DNA from: Flavobacteriales bacterium
GTDB taxonomy: Bacteria; Bacteroidota; Bacteroidia; Flavobacteriales_D; Sanyastnellaceae
NCBI GenBank assembly: GCA_015663855.1
Contig: DQRJ01000063.1
Coordinates: 1-14,211 of the forward strand
Direction of reading: 5' to 3'
DNA: 14,211 bases
The translations under genes were made by a program, and so were the position numbers. The notes beneath the pieces were generated by a model. It was not told the origin of the DNA and made no database searches. It saw only the letters and a program-made list of their open reading frames with translations. This document shows positions 7,165 through 14,211 of the stretch, one piece after another (within the stretch, counting starts at the first letter, position 1; every line of letters starts with the position of its first letter).

Positions 7165-7887
7165 TTAATACGTTTTGTCAAACCAAGAATTTAGGTCCTG
7201 CTCAAGCTGAGGGATGTCATTCAGGATGAAATAACAGTCTTGAATAACATCTGACCTGAAGGGTGTTGCCATAACTTCCTCTAAATCGAACTGTTTCAAA
7301 TTATTTCGCATACCCCAAGCGTGCTTTGTCTCTCCAGACGACGACATGATTCCCGCTCCGAATAATTTCGCTTCCCCATCTTCTCTAACGAATCCGAACT
7401 CCACAAAAAACCAATACAACCTCTGCAGCATCGTTACCTGATGGTCTCTACCGTCAACTGACAGGACCGCTCCTACTTCCCCGAACCTATGCATAAAACT
7501 CGCAAAGTCTGTATTCATCAACGGAGGGATATGTCCGAAAGTGTCGTGGAACATATCTGGCTCTTCGATATAATCGACTTGATCTTGCCTTCTAACCCAT
7601 GTTGAGGTACAGAATTTTTTCTGGGACAAAAGCTTGAAAAATTCAGGAGGAGGGATCAATCCTGGCACAATTTCTATAGACCAACCCGTTTTATTTGTTA
7701 GCTGCTGCGCCATTTGCTCAACTCGCGGAATGGTAGGGCTAGTAAGAGTGCCCGACATTTCATGAAGAGTTCCCAAATACAACTTACTTGCCTTGTCTTG
7801 AAGGTTCGTGCGTTGTCTCTCGTATAGAAAGTTCCAGGTTGAGTGCTGAGCAGCTGTGTAGTTATCGAAATTCTGGGTGTAATCCAT
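7165..7887 (-). CDS. phhA: Phenylalanine 4-monooxygenase (phenylalanine hydroxylase)
   Basis: Converts L-phenylalanine to L-tyrosine with O2 and a reduced pterin, using one non-heme iron, in the cytoplasm. The ATG at 7887 (MDYTQNF) is chosen over an in-frame TTG at 7896 that adds only three residues, giving 240 residues. This is the single-domain bacterial form, lacking the N-terminal ACT regulatory domain of animal enzymes. The iron ligands of the 2-His-1-Glu facial triad are visible in PDMFHDTFGHIP (His114, His119) and YWFFVEFGF (Glu163). GLIPPPEFF, the RRQDQVDYIEEPDMFHD block and LFGAGIMSSSGET are also typical. The carbinolamine dehydratase (PhhB) that normally recycles the pterin is not in this window. 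The gene begins 39 bp after the PLD-like gene ends and runs into the esterase gene with a 9-bp gap. A near-match to a -7 box just upstream has no -33 partner, so an own promoter is unproven. Confidence 0.95.
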   Translation of the reverse strand: MDYTQNFDNYTAAQHSTWNFLYERQRTNLQDKASKLYLGTLHEMSGTLTSPTIPRVEQMAQQLTNKTGWSIEIVPGLIPPPEFFKLLSQKKFCTSTWVRRQDQVDYIEEPDMFHDTFGHIPPLMNTDFASFMHRFGEVGAVLSVDGRDHQVTMLQRLYWFFVEFGFVREDGEAKLFGAGIMSSSGETKHAWGMRNNLKQFDLEEVMATPFRSDVIQDCYFILNDIPQLEQDLNSWFDKTY

Positions 7888-7926
7888 TGTATGCAAAAGA
7901 TACAGCCTTTTTCGATAAAATTTCGT

Positions 7927-10125
7927 TTAACGAACTATAATTTGGAGCGAACTCGAAAGTTTTTGCGTACTCAGAATGTATACTCCGGCTTCAACTTGAG
8001 AAAGATCTAGTGAAACCCTTTCTGTAGTAGCTAAGAATCGAGCTATCTCTCGTCCGCTAATGTCACGGAGCGTGAACTCAGATCCCACGTGATCTTGAGA
8101 AACCTCAACGTAGATGATATCTGAGGTCGGGTTAGGGTAGGCAGTTATTGCAATCTTCCCATCGACATCTTCTACGGCGTCGATTACTCCCATCGAAATA
8201 AGTAGCCCTCGGAATTCTTGGTAGTAAAGATTTGCTACACGAGCATCGTGAACGATTACCGTATTTTCATCATTTACATTTTCCGCTGTAGAAGACCAGT
8301 TATGAGACCCTGTAAGTACAGTCGGATCAGATAATGGCTCGCTGTAGTCAATGACGGCGTACTTATGATGTAGTGAACCAGAAATACCTTGATGAGAGTG
8401 AACATCGATTCCTGCATCGACTAAAGTTTCGAATTCAGCTCCTGTACCTCCAACTTCTTCAATAGCTCCAACAGGGCTGACAAAGAAATTTGATCCATCT
8501 ATAATAGCGTCAGCTAAATCGTCGCGAGTGAAGGAAAGCAGAGCGAAAGCCATACCGTAATCCATCGTTTCAATAGTTTTACGTATCGCAGACGTTGTGC
8601 CGTCTGAAGGAGAAAAATACACTTCAACAGGAGAACCTCCTACTATATATTTTAGCGGAGTATTTACTGTTTTATCTGGGCCAAACTTAGACGCTGCAGC
8701 ATCCGGCACCATTCCGTCACTACCCCACATCTCATTGAATTCAAGACGGTATCCACGAGCTAAGCTTTGGTCTTGAAAAACGATAACGTTATTCTTATCT
8801 GTGTTCAAATTCGCTGTGGTCATGTTTGTAGATCCCGTCAAAACGAAAGCCGTCTCTGGGTAATCCGCATCTCCGACGAAGAACTTGTTGTGCATACCAC
8901 TTCCTTCGCCATCAGTACGGTAGTGAACAGCTATCGAACTATCGAAGTCATCAATACCTAAGTTCGCATTCGACCCTTCAGCTATGTAACGGATTTGGAC
9001 TCCATTAGCAGCCGCAGTATTAAGAGCGTTCTCAATAGCTACGTTATTCGTGTTGTAAACGGCAATCTCGAGGGTGTGTTGAGCTGAAGTAATCCAAGCG
9101 GCGATGGTGTCGTTAGTGCTTGTACCTAAAGACATCGCAAACTCGTCAGTAGCAACAGTGTGATCTACAGAACCCGTAAAGTAAACGTGGATATTTCCCG
9201 AGGACTCAGAAACCGTAGCATAAACTCGAGTTGGAGAAGTAACTGTTTCCCCCATTGCATTAATTGAAACTGCACGAGCATAGTAAAGCGTACCCGGAGC
9301 TAAACCTGATAGTGGTAAAGAATGTGTTGTGGTCATTGCAGGGTCTGTAGTTGTAGTCCCTAAAGCTGAGGTTAACCCCCACTCTATAGAACTAGATCCT
9401 TCCACATCTGTTGACCATGTAAGATCAAACGAAGTTGTCGTGAGATTTAATTGCACTACCTCAGACGATAAACATATCCCTGAAGTTGATTGCATATCAG
9501 CCGCACCTCTTGGCAGTAACTGGTACCCTCCGTATCCGTCAAAAGAAAATTGAGAAACAATTCCCATTAGGTTCATTTCACAACCGTTTAAAATTGTACC
9601 TACTAAAGAATTTGATGATCTTACGTAGATATTCCCTTCTTCGCCTCCTGAAGCGAAAGTGTAGGTGGTGTTGCTTTCTATTGTTTGGCCTCCAGCATCA
9701 AATGTGGTCGATTCAATAACAACAATCTCACCCTCTAGGGACTCGTTTAATTGGTTAGGAGTAACAACTTGTGCATCGGGAAGTGGATTACCCGAGCTAA
9801 GAACATCTACTTGTGTGAGGTTAGGTCCCACTTCTAAAAGCCCGTTGTATTCAGAAATTTCGCCCGTAATCATAACTTCATCTCCTGGGTTAGGTTCAGC
9901 GGCCCAATCTGTCCAATCACTACCTGGATAAAGAGCAATTCCTGCAGAAGCATCTTGAATGTAGCGAACTGAACCAAGGTCTGCTCCACTGGTGACAATA
10001 CCAGTAATAGTGACAACATCTCCGATATTGTAATTAGAACGAAGGTCTTGTATATCAGTTTGGGCTGAAAGAGTTGCTGAAACAAATACAGCAAGTAAAA
10101 GTGCGGTGTTACGGAAAATATTCAT
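7927..10125 (-). CDS. Secreted phospholipase D/nuclease-like protein: OB-fold, FN3, two HKD motifs, T9SS sorting tail
   Basis: A 732-residue exported protein. The frame opens at an ATG at 10143, but the ATG at 10125 puts the signal peptide (MNIFRNTALLLAVFVSATLSA|QTD) at the N-terminus. In order, from that start, there is an OB-fold-like domain as found in secreted nucleases (about 25-210), an FN3-like domain (about 220-305), and two phospholipase-D catalytic repeats. HKD motif 1 is MHNKFFVGDAD (His412, Lys414, Asp419), followed by LTGSTNMT. HKD motif 2 is LHHKYAVIDY (His586, Lys588, Asp593), followed by LTGSHNWSSTAENVNDEN. A T9SS type-A sorting domain (about 660-732, from AYPNPTS to the terminal IIVR) predicts export across the outer membrane. 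Both HKD motifs are intact, so a hydrolytic phosphodiesterase is expected. The OB-fold favours nucleic acid over phospholipid as substrate, but only as inference. It follows the TonB receptor gene by 48 bp. Confidence 0.88.
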   Translation of the reverse strand: MNIFRNTALLLAVFVSATLSAQTDIQDLRSNYNIGDVVTITGIVTSGADLGSVRYIQDASAGIALYPGSDWTDWAAEPNPGDEVMITGEISEYNGLLEVGPNLTQVDVLSSGNPLPDAQVVTPNQLNESLEGEIVVIESTTFDAGGQTIESNTTYTFASGGEEGNIYVRSSNSLVGTILNGCEMNLMGIVSQFSFDGYGGYQLLPRGAADMQSTSGICLSSEVVQLNLTTTSFDLTWSTDVEGSSSIEWGLTSALGTTTTDPAMTTTHSLPLSGLAPGTLYYARAVSINAMGETVTSPTRVYATVSESSGNIHVYFTGSVDHTVATDEFAMSLGTSTNDTIAAWITSAQHTLEIAVYNTNNVAIENALNTAAANGVQIRYIAEGSNANLGIDDFDSSIAVHYRTDGEGSGMHNKFFVGDADYPETAFVLTGSTNMTTANLNTDKNNVIVFQDQSLARGYRLEFNEMWGSDGMVPDAAASKFGPDKTVNTPLKYIVGGSPVEVYFSPSDGTTSAIRKTIETMDYGMAFALLSFTRDDLADAIIDGSNFFVSPVGAIEEVGGTGAEFETLVDAGIDVHSHQGISGSLHHKYAVIDYSEPLSDPTVLTGSHNWSSTAENVNDENTVIVHDARVANLYYQEFRGLLISMGVIDAVEDVDGKIAITAYPNPTSDIIYVEVSQDHVGSEFTLRDISGREIARFLATTERVSLDLSQVEAGVYILSTQKLSSSLQIIVR

Positions 10126-10173
10126 ATCGTAATTTAAAATCATTTTAGTTTTTGAGAACTTTGTTAGCTGAGG

Positions 10174-13077
10174 TTAGAATCGTACTCTAACAGAGAAGTT
10201 AGAACGGAATCCATACCCCATAAAGACGCTAGCCGAAGCTGCATCAAAGTTGTTTTCTGTGAATGCGTATGTGCGATTAGAGTCTGTAAAGTTCCACTCT
10301 CCATACGGGTCGTTATTTTGAGCGTTTACAAGGTAAATCGTGTTTAAGATATTGAACGCTGAAACACGGAAATCAACTTGTGATTCTGACATATCTAAGG
10401 TGTAGCCCATATGTAAATCTAAAAGCCCGTAAGCTGGCAGCTTCCAAGACTGACGTCCTTCGTTCTCTCCATTTAAAGAGAAGGGGTCGAAGTCTGCATA
10501 GAATCTATCGAAGAAAGTGTAACGTGGCTTCACGTAGAATCCATTTTTGCGGTAACGAACTGCGATTCCGATCTGGGTTTGGGGTGCATCACCCACTGAA
10601 ACATTAGCCGCATTATAGCTAATAATCTCAGGATTACCCTGCCAATCCACGTATGGCAAGAATGTTTCATCGTCGAGGAGAATTAAACTATCCTCAGAAC
10701 TAGTCCAACGCCAATCACCATATGAGGCAAAACCTTCAACCGTAAGGTTTCTGTTTACTTGGTATCCGAAATCGATCTCTCCACCTTTGTGAAGAGCACT
10801 CATAGAATTAATGTTCGCCCTCACGATATCTCCATCAACAGTTTCAAATCGAAGCATACTATTCAGAGGTCTATTCTGCCAATTTGTGTAATACCCGTTT
10901 AGGTTCAAGGTCCAAGGAGACTTACTCCACTTCACCCCTAGTTCGATAGACGAAATCTTTTCGTTCTGAGTATTCTGAATGAACTGATTATCGTAATCGA
11001 TCACACTTGAAAAAGCTGGAGTTCTATTCAAATAACCGATATTCATAAAGGCATTTGTCCACTCATCTATATTTACGTTTCCACCACCTTTAACAGTATA
11101 TCCAGGAATCCACTTCCACCCAGAATTCGCGTACTCTAACTCACCTGTCTCTTCATTTTCCACCTTTGGTTTAAAGTAATCAACTCTATTATAGCCCTGT
11201 TTAACAGCACTCACATTGATGAAGTAATTATACCAAGGTCCTTTATATTCAATAAGAGCGAACGCTCCTCCCCACTTCACGAATCCATCGTTATGATAGC
11301 CTATCGTGTCACCTACAGCGTGCATAGGCTGAGAATCATTATTATCGTCAACATCAACAAAGTAATCACCACCTAACAAATCGCTTACTGTGCTATAGTG
11401 TTCACCTTGATAGGTTCTATAATCAGCCCCTCCAGAGATAACAAGCTTATCGGTATGCTCATAGCGGAATGTTGAAAGTACCCCGAACCACTTATGGTTA
11501 TTGTAAAGCTTCCTTAAGATTCTTGAGCTTTTGAGCAATTCATCCGAATATGTTGGATCAATTGGAGGTCCAAACAAACCACCAATGGTATTATTATTCC
11601 AGTATTTCTGAAAATCTACCTGACCGTCCTCTGAGTAATCTCCCGATCCCAGACTGTTCTCTAATCTAGTCCCTCCACCATGTCCATACGACGCATATGC
11701 AGTTGTAGAAACGTAAAGCTTGTCGCTTGCTCTCCAACTGTGGCGAAGTGAAAGAAGTGGTTTATGGTATTTGTTTTGGCGTTCGTACAGTGTCGATCCA
11801 TTCAACTCTCCCCAATGAACATTATACTTTAATCCCATCTCGCGAAGCCCAGTAGTATCAATATAATTTGTAGATGTCATTTCGTCTTCAAACTCGGCAG
11901 CCCCGCCATTTGGGTCGTAGCCGTACTCGGTATTTAATTCCGCAAATGCCGCTTGCTCATCCGCTAACGAAAGAGTTCCGTCGTTGAAAATAGCGTCGTA
12001 TGCTTGACTATATTGAGTCATAGCCTCGTACTCGGCATCGGTTCCGGTGAACAATCCTCGTGCGTAATCTACACTGTGTGTCCCGATGCGTTGTTTATAT
12101 CCACGGGCTGCGTTTTGTGACGGAGCTCCGGTCGCCGTAAAGGATAGGATATGAGACCCAAGCTCTTTTTGCACTTTTCCGTAATAGAACCAAGACTTGC
12201 TGTAAGACTGAGCTGAGTAACCCCCGCTATTCTTGTACGAACCAGCGACGGTAAATCCCCAACCTCCAGCTAAGCGTCCGCTTGTGTGACCGAGAGTCGT
12301 TCGCATCATCCCGAAACTTCCAAGCTCCTGCTTCACACTAGTCTTCTTCTTATTCTCGATACCGACAGTAATAATATTTACAGTTCCCCCGATAGCGGGA
12401 AGAGCAAGTTTCGAGGCACCGAGTCCACGTTGAACTTGCATGGTTTGGGTTACAAGATCTAAACCAAACCAGTTATTCCAGTAAACCCCACCATTTTCCA
12501 TATCATTAACGGGAATCCCATCGATAAGAACACTAACGTTTCTTTGCTTAAAGCCACGAATTGTTATGCTCGGACCTCCATCACTAGATCCGCCTTGAGT
12601 GGCATAAACTCCAGGTGTGGAGTTCAGTAGCATGGGAATAGGCTGAGAACCTAGTTCCTCCTGAATTTGAATGGGCTTTATGTTCGAGAACGCAACTGGT
12701 GTTTCTCTATCTATTGCGATATCCGCCACGACCATTGCCTCTTGAAGTAGGAGAGTATGCATCTTGAAGTTAAGTTGTCGAGTGGTATTTGCAACCACAT
12801 CCACGGACTTCTGCATGGCTTCGTAACCGACATAAGAAACTCTTAAAACGTATGTTCCAGGGGTCAACTCGATAGAGAAAACACCATCGAAATCGGTAAG
12901 TACTCCCTGAGAAGCTCCGTCCGCTCCATAGATAACTGCAGCTTGAATAAGTGCCTCACCTGTGGCAGCGTCTGAGATTGTGCCTCGGACAAGACCTGTT
13001 TGGGCTAAAGAGACATTAATTCCGCCGAAAAGGAGACCCATGCAAAGAGCTAGGGCAAGCGATTTAATACGAATCAT
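10174..13077 (-). CDS. TonB-dependent outer-membrane receptor with carboxypeptidase-regulatory-like N-domain
   Basis: A 967-residue energised outer-membrane transporter. The ATG at 13077 gives the signal peptide MIRIKSLALALCMGLLFGGINVSLA|Q. Next come a CarboxypepD_reg-like beta-sandwich (about 27-112; GTYVLRVSYVGYE is typical), a plug domain (about 130-240, with IRGFKQRNVSVLIDGIPVND, the YWNNWFGLD segment and GTVNIITV), and a 22-strand-type barrel ending in the characteristic terminal Phe (FSVRVRF). A long acidic stretch near residues 345-400 probably forms an extracellular loop. There is no SusD-like lipoprotein beside it, so it is not a standard SusC/SusD glycan importer. Its neighbours are a lamin-tail T9SS protein 28 bp upstream and a PLD-like T9SS protein 48 bp downstream, suggesting uptake of products made by those surface proteins. 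Substrate cannot be read from the sequence; a siderophore, peptide, nucleotide or sugar is possible. Confidence 0.93.
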   Translation of the reverse strand: MIRIKSLALALCMGLLFGGINVSLAQTGLVRGTISDAATGEALIQAAVIYGADGASQGVLTDFDGVFSIELTPGTYVLRVSYVGYEAMQKSVDVVANTTRQLNFKMHTLLLQEAMVVADIAIDRETPVAFSNIKPIQIQEELGSQPIPMLLNSTPGVYATQGGSSDGGPSITIRGFKQRNVSVLIDGIPVNDMENGGVYWNNWFGLDLVTQTMQVQRGLGASKLALPAIGGTVNIITVGIENKKKTSVKQELGSFGMMRTTLGHTSGRLAGGWGFTVAGSYKNSGGYSAQSYSKSWFYYGKVQKELGSHILSFTATGAPSQNAARGYKQRIGTHSVDYARGLFTGTDAEYEAMTQYSQAYDAIFNDGTLSLADEQAAFAELNTEYGYDPNGGAAEFEDEMTSTNYIDTTGLREMGLKYNVHWGELNGSTLYERQNKYHKPLLSLRHSWRASDKLYVSTTAYASYGHGGGTRLENSLGSGDYSEDGQVDFQKYWNNNTIGGLFGPPIDPTYSDELLKSSRILRKLYNNHKWFGVLSTFRYEHTDKLVISGGADYRTYQGEHYSTVSDLLGGDYFVDVDDNNDSQPMHAVGDTIGYHNDGFVKWGGAFALIEYKGPWYNYFINVSAVKQGYNRVDYFKPKVENEETGELEYANSGWKWIPGYTVKGGGNVNIDEWTNAFMNIGYLNRTPAFSSVIDYDNQFIQNTQNEKISSIELGVKWSKSPWTLNLNGYYTNWQNRPLNSMLRFETVDGDIVRANINSMSALHKGGEIDFGYQVNRNLTVEGFASYGDWRWTSSEDSLILLDDETFLPYVDWQGNPEIISYNAANVSVGDAPQTQIGIAVRYRKNGFYVKPRYTFFDRFYADFDPFSLNGENEGRQSWKLPAYGLLDLHMGYTLDMSESQVDFRVSAFNILNTIYLVNAQNNDPYGEWNFTDSNRTYAFTENNFDAASASVFMGYGFRSNFSVRVRF

Positions 13078-13105
13078 AGTAAGATTAAACTAGGTAAGAC
13101 TGTTA

Positions 13106-14038
13106 CTAGCGAATCACAATGCGGTGAGCAAAAATTGCGCCGCTTGCGTACTGAACATTCACGAAATAAACTCCAGCATTCCAATCAGAGGTAGAAATAT
13201 TCCACATGCGAACCTCAGATGAAGGTGTTTCAACTTTCACTAGGCGGCCTTCTGGACTGAATACTTCTATTTGCACAACCGACTGATCACTTTCTATAGT
13301 GAAAGTACCGTTTGTAGATGGGTTCGGAAAAACATTGATAGAAGATGTTTCTTCGATTAGCTCGATACCTGTAGCACCACAAACACAGCTGTGGTTGCCT
13401 AGGCCTGACCAAGTGTTATTAGGTAGTGTGTCGTACTCGAGGAAAGTATCGAAGGCTATTGGAGGAATAGTTACACCTGATCCGATATCGAATTTACGTT
13501 GAAGAGTATGGTTTGAGGTGAGCCATGCTGCTCCATCACCTATATCAACAAAACCGTTTTCAGCATCATTAGTCCAAGCTGTGCCAGGATCCTCTCCTGG
13601 TTTTCCGAAAATATCTACAACCGATGTACCATTCTTAACTAATACAAGAGCATCATTTCCGTTCATATATGTAGGAGCAGGATATGGATTGTCTAACTGA
13701 TCCGCCAATCCCTGCATTACAGCATCGCAAGCTGGCGAGATAGAGCCACCACCTAATTCGACATCTTCTGTTTGGCCATTTACAAGAACCCAAGTAGTCA
13801 TTGAAGGCAAAGTGCCGAAAAGCTGAGTTTCATCAGTCATTCCAGCCTCACCATTACTCCAACGCTGAAGAGTATATACACTTAAATCAATCGCCTCACT
13901 TGTCGGATTGAAGAACTCAATGCCCTTATTATTACCTGAGCCCTCTATATACTCGGAAATGAAAATATCACTGCACTGCTGAGCAGAAACGTTGAACGTT
14001 AGACCTAAAAACAGGATAGAAAGTATTGAAATGCGCAT
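13106..14038 (-). CDS. Lamin-tail-domain surface protein with T9SS sorting tail
   Basis: A 310-residue exported protein without a recognisable catalytic centre. The signal peptide is MRISILSILFLGLTFNVSA|Q. Residues 22 to about 220 form a lamin tail domain (LTD). SEYIEGSGNNKGIEFFNPTS and the following DLSVYTLQRWSNGE are its opening signature, and MNGNDALVLVKNGTSVVDIFG its second half. LTDs of this kind often accompany secreted nucleases and phosphatases in bacteria. Two close cysteines (CVC, 218-220) end the domain. Residues 235-310 are a T9SS type-A sorting domain, from NVFPNPSTNGTF through NAGVYFVNVQ to the terminal RIVIR, so the protein should reach the cell surface or medium. It is the first gene of the minus-strand run, directly behind a good Bacteroidota promoter and 28 bp ahead of the TonB receptor gene. 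A binding or scaffold role is the most I would infer. Confidence 0.85.
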   Translation of the reverse strand: MRISILSILFLGLTFNVSAQQCSDIFISEYIEGSGNNKGIEFFNPTSEAIDLSVYTLQRWSNGEAGMTDETQLFGTLPSMTTWVLVNGQTEDVELGGGSISPACDAVMQGLADQLDNPYPAPTYMNGNDALVLVKNGTSVVDIFGKPGEDPGTAWTNDAENGFVDIGDGAAWLTSNHTLQRKFDIGSGVTIPPIAFDTFLEYDTLPNNTWSGLGNHSCVCGATGIELIEETSSINVFPNPSTNGTFTIESDQSVVQIEVFSPEGRLVKVETPSSEVRMWNISTSDWNAGVYFVNVQYASGAIFAHRIVIR

Positions 14039-14063
14039 AAAATTAGATTTTGATTTAGCAAGC

Positions 14064-14095
14064 CAAACTTACTCTGTATCTTTCGACTAATGAAA
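14064..14095 (-). promoter_or_regulatory. Bacteroidota-type promoter for the minus-strand operon
   Basis: On the minus strand the -7 box TAAGTTTG (14071-14064) matches the Bacteroidota primary-sigma consensus TAnnTTTG exactly. A near-consensus -33 box TTTC (14095-14092) lies 20 bp upstream. Transcription would start near 14057, leaving an untranslated leader of roughly 20 nt before the ATG at 14038. No other gap in the run to 2918 has as good a match. This may therefore be the main promoter for the lamin-tail, TonB receptor and PLD-like genes, perhaps reading further. Confidence 0.6.
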
Positions 14096-14211
14096 AAATT
14101 TAGACCCTTTTCTCGATTTTTGTTAGTAATATTTTCGATTTCGCTAGTTTTCACCTTGTTTTTCGTGGTGAATCCTAATGATGGGAAGGCAATAAACGAA
14201 AAGTCAAGCAA
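14090..14211 (+). CDS. N-terminus of a divergent membrane or exported protein (cut by the window edge)
   Basis: Only 40 codons are present, open to the right edge. The product starts MKKFRPFSRFLLVIFSISLV and continues FTLFFVVNPNDGKAINEKSS. A basic n-region followed by about 18 hydrophobic residues makes a signal anchor or uncleaved signal more likely than a cleaved signal peptide; no Cys-based lipobox is visible. The function cannot be told. The ATG sits inside the -33 region of the minus-strand promoter, 51 bp from the lamin-tail gene start. A -7-like box TATCTTTC at 14077-14084 on the plus strand ends 5 bp before the ATG, so the transcript may be almost leaderless. A TTTG at 14049-14052 lies 24 bp upstream of it, rather far for a -33 box. 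Confidence 0.6.
   Translation, partial: MKKFRPFSRFLLVIFSISLVFTLFFVVNPNDGKAINEKSS

Noticed and set aside
7888..7926. Promoter or terminator between the PLD-like and phenylalanine hydroxylase genes
   Set aside because: TATCTTTT at 7902-7895 (minus strand) resembles a -7 box but no TTTG-like -33 box lies at the right distance, and no stable GC-stem hairpin with a U-tract is present.
9329..9931. Several overlapping plus-strand open frames opposite the PLD-like gene
   Set aside because: They are short, overlap each other in different frames, and sit opposite an intact domain-bearing gene.
7927..10125. PLD-like protein as an anti-phage or toxin effector
   Set aside because: It has a signal peptide and T9SS tail, sits beside a TonB receptor, and has no immunity or defence gene next to it.
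10174..13077. TonB receptor as a SusC-type glycan importer of a polysaccharide utilisation locus
   Set aside because: No SusD-like lipoprotein is adjacent and the direct neighbours are not glycosidases. The GH genes are more than 4.9 kb away, beyond the hydroxylase and esterase genes.
1..14211. tRNA, rRNA, CRISPR array, insertion sequence or prophage
   Set aside because: I saw no clover-leaf-like block, no evenly spaced short repeats, no transposase or integrase motif, and no terminal inverted repeats bounding a gene.

Overview
The window looks like chromosomal DNA from a Bacteroidota bacterium, most plausibly a marine or aquatic member of the Flavobacteriales. The evidence is two proteins with type IX secretion (T9SS) C-terminal sorting domains, a large TonB-dependent receptor with an N-terminal carboxypeptidase-regulatory-like domain, weak Shine-Dalgarno signals, and a Bacteroidota-type -7 box (TAnnTTTG) ahead of the longest gene run. 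Lineage below phylum is inference. No rRNA, tRNA, CRISPR array, insertion sequence or phage gene is visible. Nothing is frameshifted; one gene is cut by the right edge.

Layout. Positions 1-229 are AT-rich and mostly non-coding, with a perfect 10-bp inverted repeat and a 21-bp-spaced direct repeat. A plus-strand GH2 beta-mannosidase follows (287-2917). Its stop codon directly abuts the stop of a convergent gene, with no base between. From there to 14038 everything is on the minus strand. In transcription order: lamin-tail-domain T9SS protein (14038-13106), TonB-dependent receptor (13077-10174), OB-fold/FN3/double-HKD phospholipase-D-like T9SS protein (10125-7927), phenylalanine 4-hydroxylase (7887-7165), secreted alpha/beta-hydrolase with a dockerin-like tail (7155-5959), CutC-family TIM barrel (5951-5226), and GH20 beta-N-acetylhexosaminidase lipoprotein (5239-2918). 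At the right edge a divergent plus-strand gene starts at 14090; only its membrane or signal segment is present.

How they may work together. Two functional groups are suggested. (a) The beta-mannosidase and the hexosaminidase (the latter overlapping cutC) have the activities needed to finish Man-beta-1,4-GlcNAc-beta-1,4-GlcNAc, the core of eukaryotic N-glycans; mannan and chitin oligosaccharides are alternatives. (b) The lamin-tail protein, TonB receptor and PLD-like protein are tightly spaced behind one good promoter. They look like a cell-surface module that breaks down and imports a phosphodiester-containing substrate such as extracellular DNA or phospholipid. The phenylalanine hydroxylase and esterase lie between the groups on the same strand with short gaps and may simply be co-transcribed.
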